This document shows, piece after piece, positions 60,252 through 64,000 of a stretch of 64,000 nucleotides of DNA. Both the position numbers and the translations under genes were made by a program. Numbering within the stretch: position 1 is the stretch's first letter; the number at the start of each line of letters is the position of its first letter. Under the pieces are notes generated by a model. The model made no database searches, was not told the origin of the DNA, and was given only the letters and a program-made list of their open reading frames with translations. This stretch comes from Sphagnum compactum. Its lineage: Eukaryota > Bryophyta > Sphagnopsida > Sphagnales. The DNA lies in the NCBI GenBank assembly GCA_965153455.1, contig OZ234501.1:5332001-5396000 (forward strand). The letters run 5' to 3'.

Positions 60252-63099
60252 TCAAATTCTAGTAATGATCCTCTACATTGCTTTACAACCCTAAAATATG
60301 TTGGCTTAGAAATGTTTTGTGATGAATGCAAGCATATTGCACTTCGTTACCTTAAGCCAAACATCATTTGTAGCAAAAGATTTCTCCAAGGTAATATTGT
60401 GTTCATCTCGCTCACTCTCCACTAAATCCTTGAATGTTTCCACCACACTCATGTGGAAACCATTTTTATTTTGTAAAAAACACTATAATTGTACAAATCC
60501 AATTATCATAAGAAATTTCTTTTGTGTTCATTCATCATTAATTGCTTTTCAAGGATATGCTTTGATGGGTAGAAGATAAAAATCACTAGAATTTAAAAAA
60601 TTCACACACATGAATAGGCAACTACGTGTGCCTATAAAAAAACATAAAAAATTGCAAATGAATGTGTGTTAGAAGAATAAAATGTAATTATATTTATTTA
60701 ATTGCTAATGGGGTTATGACTTGAGGGGCTTGCAAGGTTTTTGTGTGGCAAAGGAAGATCAAAAGGCAACAAAAATGAGGGAATGTACAATTAAAACTCA
60801 AGTTAAAACAACCATCAATTGACGACATGGCTACTAATTTGAAGAAGGCTTTGATCTTGGAAGAGCAAAAAGTTTTTGCACTTTCCACAATTCGTGATGA
60901 CCAAGTGTCAAATGAAAAACTTAGCTATGAATATTTGACATTCTAGTGTCAAGAAGAATTTGTGAAATTAAAGGAGCAGTTCTGACCTTAAAACCCTTCG
61001 ATTGCCATGCCCAAGTACTATTTGTAACTTTGACTTCTTCGGGCACATCCATGTATCCTTGAAATTTTATTCTTGAAATTTCACACTCTTTTACAAAATT
61101 TCATAGAATGAAAAAGAAACAAAGGAAAAATAAAATGTTTATGAAATGTATGCTATTGCCATCACCATGATGATGTTTGCTGCCTCAATGTTGCTAGTGC
61201 ACAAATGTATGTTTGTATGAAGGGGTCATCAATGGGGTTGCATTTTTGTGTTCTAAGGACCATTTGTAATGTATTTGGTGGAGATGCTGCTAATATTGAT
61301 TGTCTATGGACAAATTTTTTATTAGCATTTCTCATCAAGATGTGAATACATTTTATGTTCATGTAAAGCATATAGAAATTCATCATCATTTAATGCAAGT
61401 AAAAAATCAATTGTCAAATTAATATAGTAACACCAATGAAATCATTATCATTTAAGAGTGGTTTACATTAAAACCCTTTGGCCATGGTCAATAAAACCTC
61501 TTGGTACCTTACGTTTTGAATGAGACCGTGGGAAAACCCTTGGCCTATGGTTCGTAGTGTAAACCCAATTTGAACCATAGAACAAATTTCTTTTTTTTTT
61601 TAAACAATAAAAGTTTGAAAATGTGAGTATCATATTTTTTTATTCATTTCCTATCTCTCATTTTTAGTTTCCTCTTTGATTTTTTTTTCTTTATTTTATT
61701 TTTTCCTTTATTTTTTCCCTCCTCTTTTATGCCTTTCATAAACATTCACACATCATGGACGAGGAAACTTTTTTAACATTTTAATTTTCAAAGATGATTA
61801 AAGAAAAGAGGCAATCTCTTTTTATTATTTTGTTTAGGGTTGTTTGGGAGCAATAATTTTGTTGGGAGAGGGGGAAACCACCCCAAATTCTCTCCAACTT
61901 TATTTTTTAAAAACTATTAAAAATATTTAAAAATATCATAGATGAGTGATGGAGATTATTTTTGGAGGACCATTTGCTAAACTTGAGCTTCAAACTACCT
62001 TCATGTAAACCCATGGCACTTTGGATCAATGAGAGATTTTCAATGGTCCCAAGCTCATTGTGAAGTAGTCTATTAATAATGAGTTCTCACATGAAAAACC
62101 TAATGAGAGATATTTTAATAACAAAAAGATTTGATTCTTTTGGTACAAATGAGCACACCACAATAATCTAGAATATTTTAAGAATGTGACTTAATAATTT
62201 CCACACTTATTATCTATCATCTGCACACTATTCAATGAACATGTTTGAAAGTCAATATACAACGTGACAGTCAGTCATAAATAAACATCCAATTTAGACA
62301 TACACATGATATGACATAAATTGTTTTGATAGGAAATATGTTTCCTCAGTTTGACACCTAAAATATTACTTAAAATAAATTATAATATATTTTGATGATA
62401 TATAATTCACACCTCAAACAAACATTTAGAAAGGTGACCTCATTTGAGAGTAGTAAATAGACCCAAGGTGAACCCTAGTATAAATCTTGTGTGAACACCC
62501 TAGGGCTTAGCATTTGGTACACCTAAATAGTCTTTGTTTTTTTGTCCCTAACTTTTTCTCACATTAACTTGCTATAGTGACCCTTGGGTTTTTTATCTTT
62601 GAATGTTTAAAGTTTGGCATCTTTAATTGGTATACCTAGTCCATGATTTTTCCATCTTTAATTTTTGTTCTCTTTATGTATTGACTTACTCAAGTCCTTG
62701 GGTTTCCTAATTTGGTTCCCTTTATGCATAAGTTAGCATAGTCATTGGATTTTTTTAATAAAAAATTTCACTTTATGTATCAATGGGTTTTGGATTTAAT
62801 TTCCTATTTTTTTTCACTTTATAAATCAACTTGCCATAGTCCTTGGATTTTTATCCCTAATTTTGTTCACTTCTTGCATCCACTTAGTATATCTAGTCTT
62901 TGGATTTTTTTCCTCTAATTTTGTTCACTTTTATGCATCAACTTGGTATAGGCCTTGGATATTTATCCCTAACCCCAGAAAAAATCCTCTTTCCGACCCA
63001 CCCCCTTGGAAATTTTTCCTTAAATACTAATTTTAGGGTTTAAAGATTTAATACTAATTTTAAATATTTATCCTTAATATTTAAGGATTTAGTATTACA
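60252..63099. other. AT-rich stretch, no gene recognised
   Basis: A Lys/Glu-rich coding-like segment on the plus strand at about 60817-60980 (ATNLKKALILEEQKVFALST) is too short to assign. The rest has long A/T runs and no recognisable features. Confidence 0.3.
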
Positions 63100-63190
63100 T
63101 ATTTGGTTTATAATCAGATTTGGCTAAATCTTCCTACAGATGCTCGCCACTTTTTCTACATCTTCCTATGGATGATAGAGACACTTTGAT
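63100..63190 (+). repeat. Dispersed repeat copy (partial)
   Basis: 'cagatttggctaaatcttcc' and 'ctacatcttcctatggatga' match 41240-41330 and, in part, 5530-5600. Confidence 0.45.
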
Positions 63191-63387
63191 TTTTTAAAAA
63201 ATTCCTTTAAATTTTTTATTTTTTTAAAAACACAGTTACCTACAAATCAACTCTGCAACAGTAAAACTAAGATACAAATTATTTAAGAAAAGAATAAGAA
63301 AACTAATTTGTAAGTGAAGTAATTAAAGTCAGTAGCCAAATGTTTAAAAACAATTACAAATATTCAGCAGCAGCCAGCAGTAGCCAT

Positions 63388-63393
63388 CACGTG
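63388..63393. promoter_or_regulatory. G-box (CACGTG)
   Basis: A perfect palindromic CACGTG lies just upstream of the pyrimidine-rich leader at 63470 onwards, a common bHLH/bZIP site in plant promoters. Chance occurrence is possible. Confidence 0.4.
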
Positions 63394-63469
63394 GAGGAGG
63401 AGGCGGCAACAAAAGAAACAAACAAACAAACAAAAATAAAAGAAAAGAATCGTTTTCGAAAGTTAGGAA

Positions 63470-64000
63470 TTAAATGCCCAACTACTCCCCCCCTCTCTCT
63501 CTTTTGGCGCTTCAATTTTCAAACTACCTACCTGCCACCTACCTCCTACGTGTGTGTCTTTACCACCCCGCCAACAACCAACCCCCCAAGCCAATCTGCC
63601 ACCCGCAGCTGCCACCACGCCCAGGTTCCTTCGTTACGGCTTCGCGGCCTGCAACTCTCATTAATGCTCATCACCGCCTTGCCAGCCACTCTGCCTCCTT
63701 CCCCCTTCTGGCCTCCTCCTCCGCGCGCGTCTGTCCGTCGCTCCCTCTTTCTTTTTGTTTCCTCCTCTCATCCGTTTCCGTCGCATTTCCTTCGTCCCCG
63801 ACGCGCATTTCGCTCTTCACAACTTTTCAATAACTCTGCACATTGTGATCTAAAACAAGGGATATCAGTTGTGATAGAAAGTTATACTTACTGCTGTTTT
63901 TCCAGGACTTGTTTTCTGCTATCTTAGCTCCAAGTTTACAGCATTGGGTCTGAAAAAGGAGTTTTTCCTACTTTGGTCAGGACAGTATAGTTCGTGCATT
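63470..64000 (+). promoter_or_regulatory. Promoter-proximal and 5' leader of a plus-strand host gene
   Basis: Sequence composition changes abruptly at about 63470 from AT-rich to C/T- and CpG-rich ('cccccctctctctc', 'ctcctccgcgcgcgtctgtc'). This is typical of plant transcription starts and leaders. Ser/Pro-rich open frames here (63340-63927 and 63474-63833) both end inside the window and look like translated leader, although a Ser-rich transit peptide cannot be excluded. A 3' splice-like sequence (gctgtttttccag/g) ends at about 63905, so a leader intron is possible. The gene body lies beyond the window. Confidence 0.5.

Noticed and set aside
63340-63927. 195-codon Ser/Pro/Arg-rich ORF as a protein-coding gene
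   Set aside because: Composition follows the C/T-rich leader, it stops inside the window, and a second frame is open over the same bases. It is better read as untranslated leader, though a transit peptide is not fully excluded.
1-64000. CRISPR array, bacterial operon or prophage content
   Set aside because: Introns, plant-type transposons and low gene density show nuclear eukaryotic DNA. None of the tandem arrays has regular repeats with unique spacers.

Overview
The window looks like nuclear DNA of a land plant with a large, repeat-rich genome. The sequence is AT-rich, introns are GT-AG type, gene density is very low, and most recognisable coding sequence is decayed transposon: Ty3/gypsy, Mutator-like (MULE), hAT-like and LINE relics. 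The species cannot be fixed from sequence alone. A non-flowering plant such as a fern or gymnosperm is only a guess from the repeat load. Host-gene material is seen only at the two edges.

Left edge (1-7134). A probable first exon on the minus strand (2755-3107) carries a tryptophan/acidic motif resembling the N-terminus of plant ACL5-type thermospermine synthase. Its leader and a candidate TATA box lie to its right (3108-3690), and the rest of the gene would run off the left edge behind a long intron. That presumed intron holds two small terminal-inverted-repeat elements, both bounded by TTAA (662-802 and 2338-2705).

Centre (7135-33930). The main discovery is a very large MULE of about 26.8 kb, 7146-33919. 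It has inverted termini of about 410 bp and an exact 11-bp direct repeat immediately outside both ends. On its right it carries a decayed, intron-containing MULE transposase on the minus strand (28850-32054), with DDE-core residues, a CxxH motif and a SWIM zinc finger. On its left is a decayed unidentified accessory gene on the plus strand (7742-8068 and 13844-15058). Between them is a decayed Ulp1-like (C48) cysteine protease domain (20890-21530). Transposase plus Ulp1 protease is the known combination of the Kaonashi/ULP-carrying MULEs. An AT-rich non-coding element (about 10.56-13.76 kb) and Ty3/gypsy sequence are nested inside.

The gypsy sequence is rearranged. The minus strand at 26460-21545 carries gag, protease, reverse transcriptase, RNase H and the first part of the integrase zinc-binding domain. 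The plus strand at 15697-20869 carries the remainder of that domain, the integrase core, a GPY/F module, a long accessory ORF with a coiled coil, a polypurine tract and an LTR. The two pieces break within about one codon of each other. One inversion of about 15697-21545 would make the retroelement continuous and would also put the Ulp1 domain on the same strand as the left accessory gene. A third fragment (26461-27614) is a 3' end plus LTR from a related copy.

Right part (33931-64000). No intact gene is seen. There is a hAT-like transposase relic (37250-38990) split by an 884-bp solo LTR, a LINE relic (45980-47100), several degenerate tandem arrays, a divergent AT-rich repeat block (47860-50330), a 200-bp tandem duplication (55571-55962), one unidentified CpG-rich ORF (56821-57297), and a second copy of the AT-array plus CTAC/GTAG module (58190-60150). 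At the right edge a G-box and a pyrimidine-rich, CpG-rich stretch (63388-64000) look like the promoter and leader of a plus-strand host gene that continues beyond the window.
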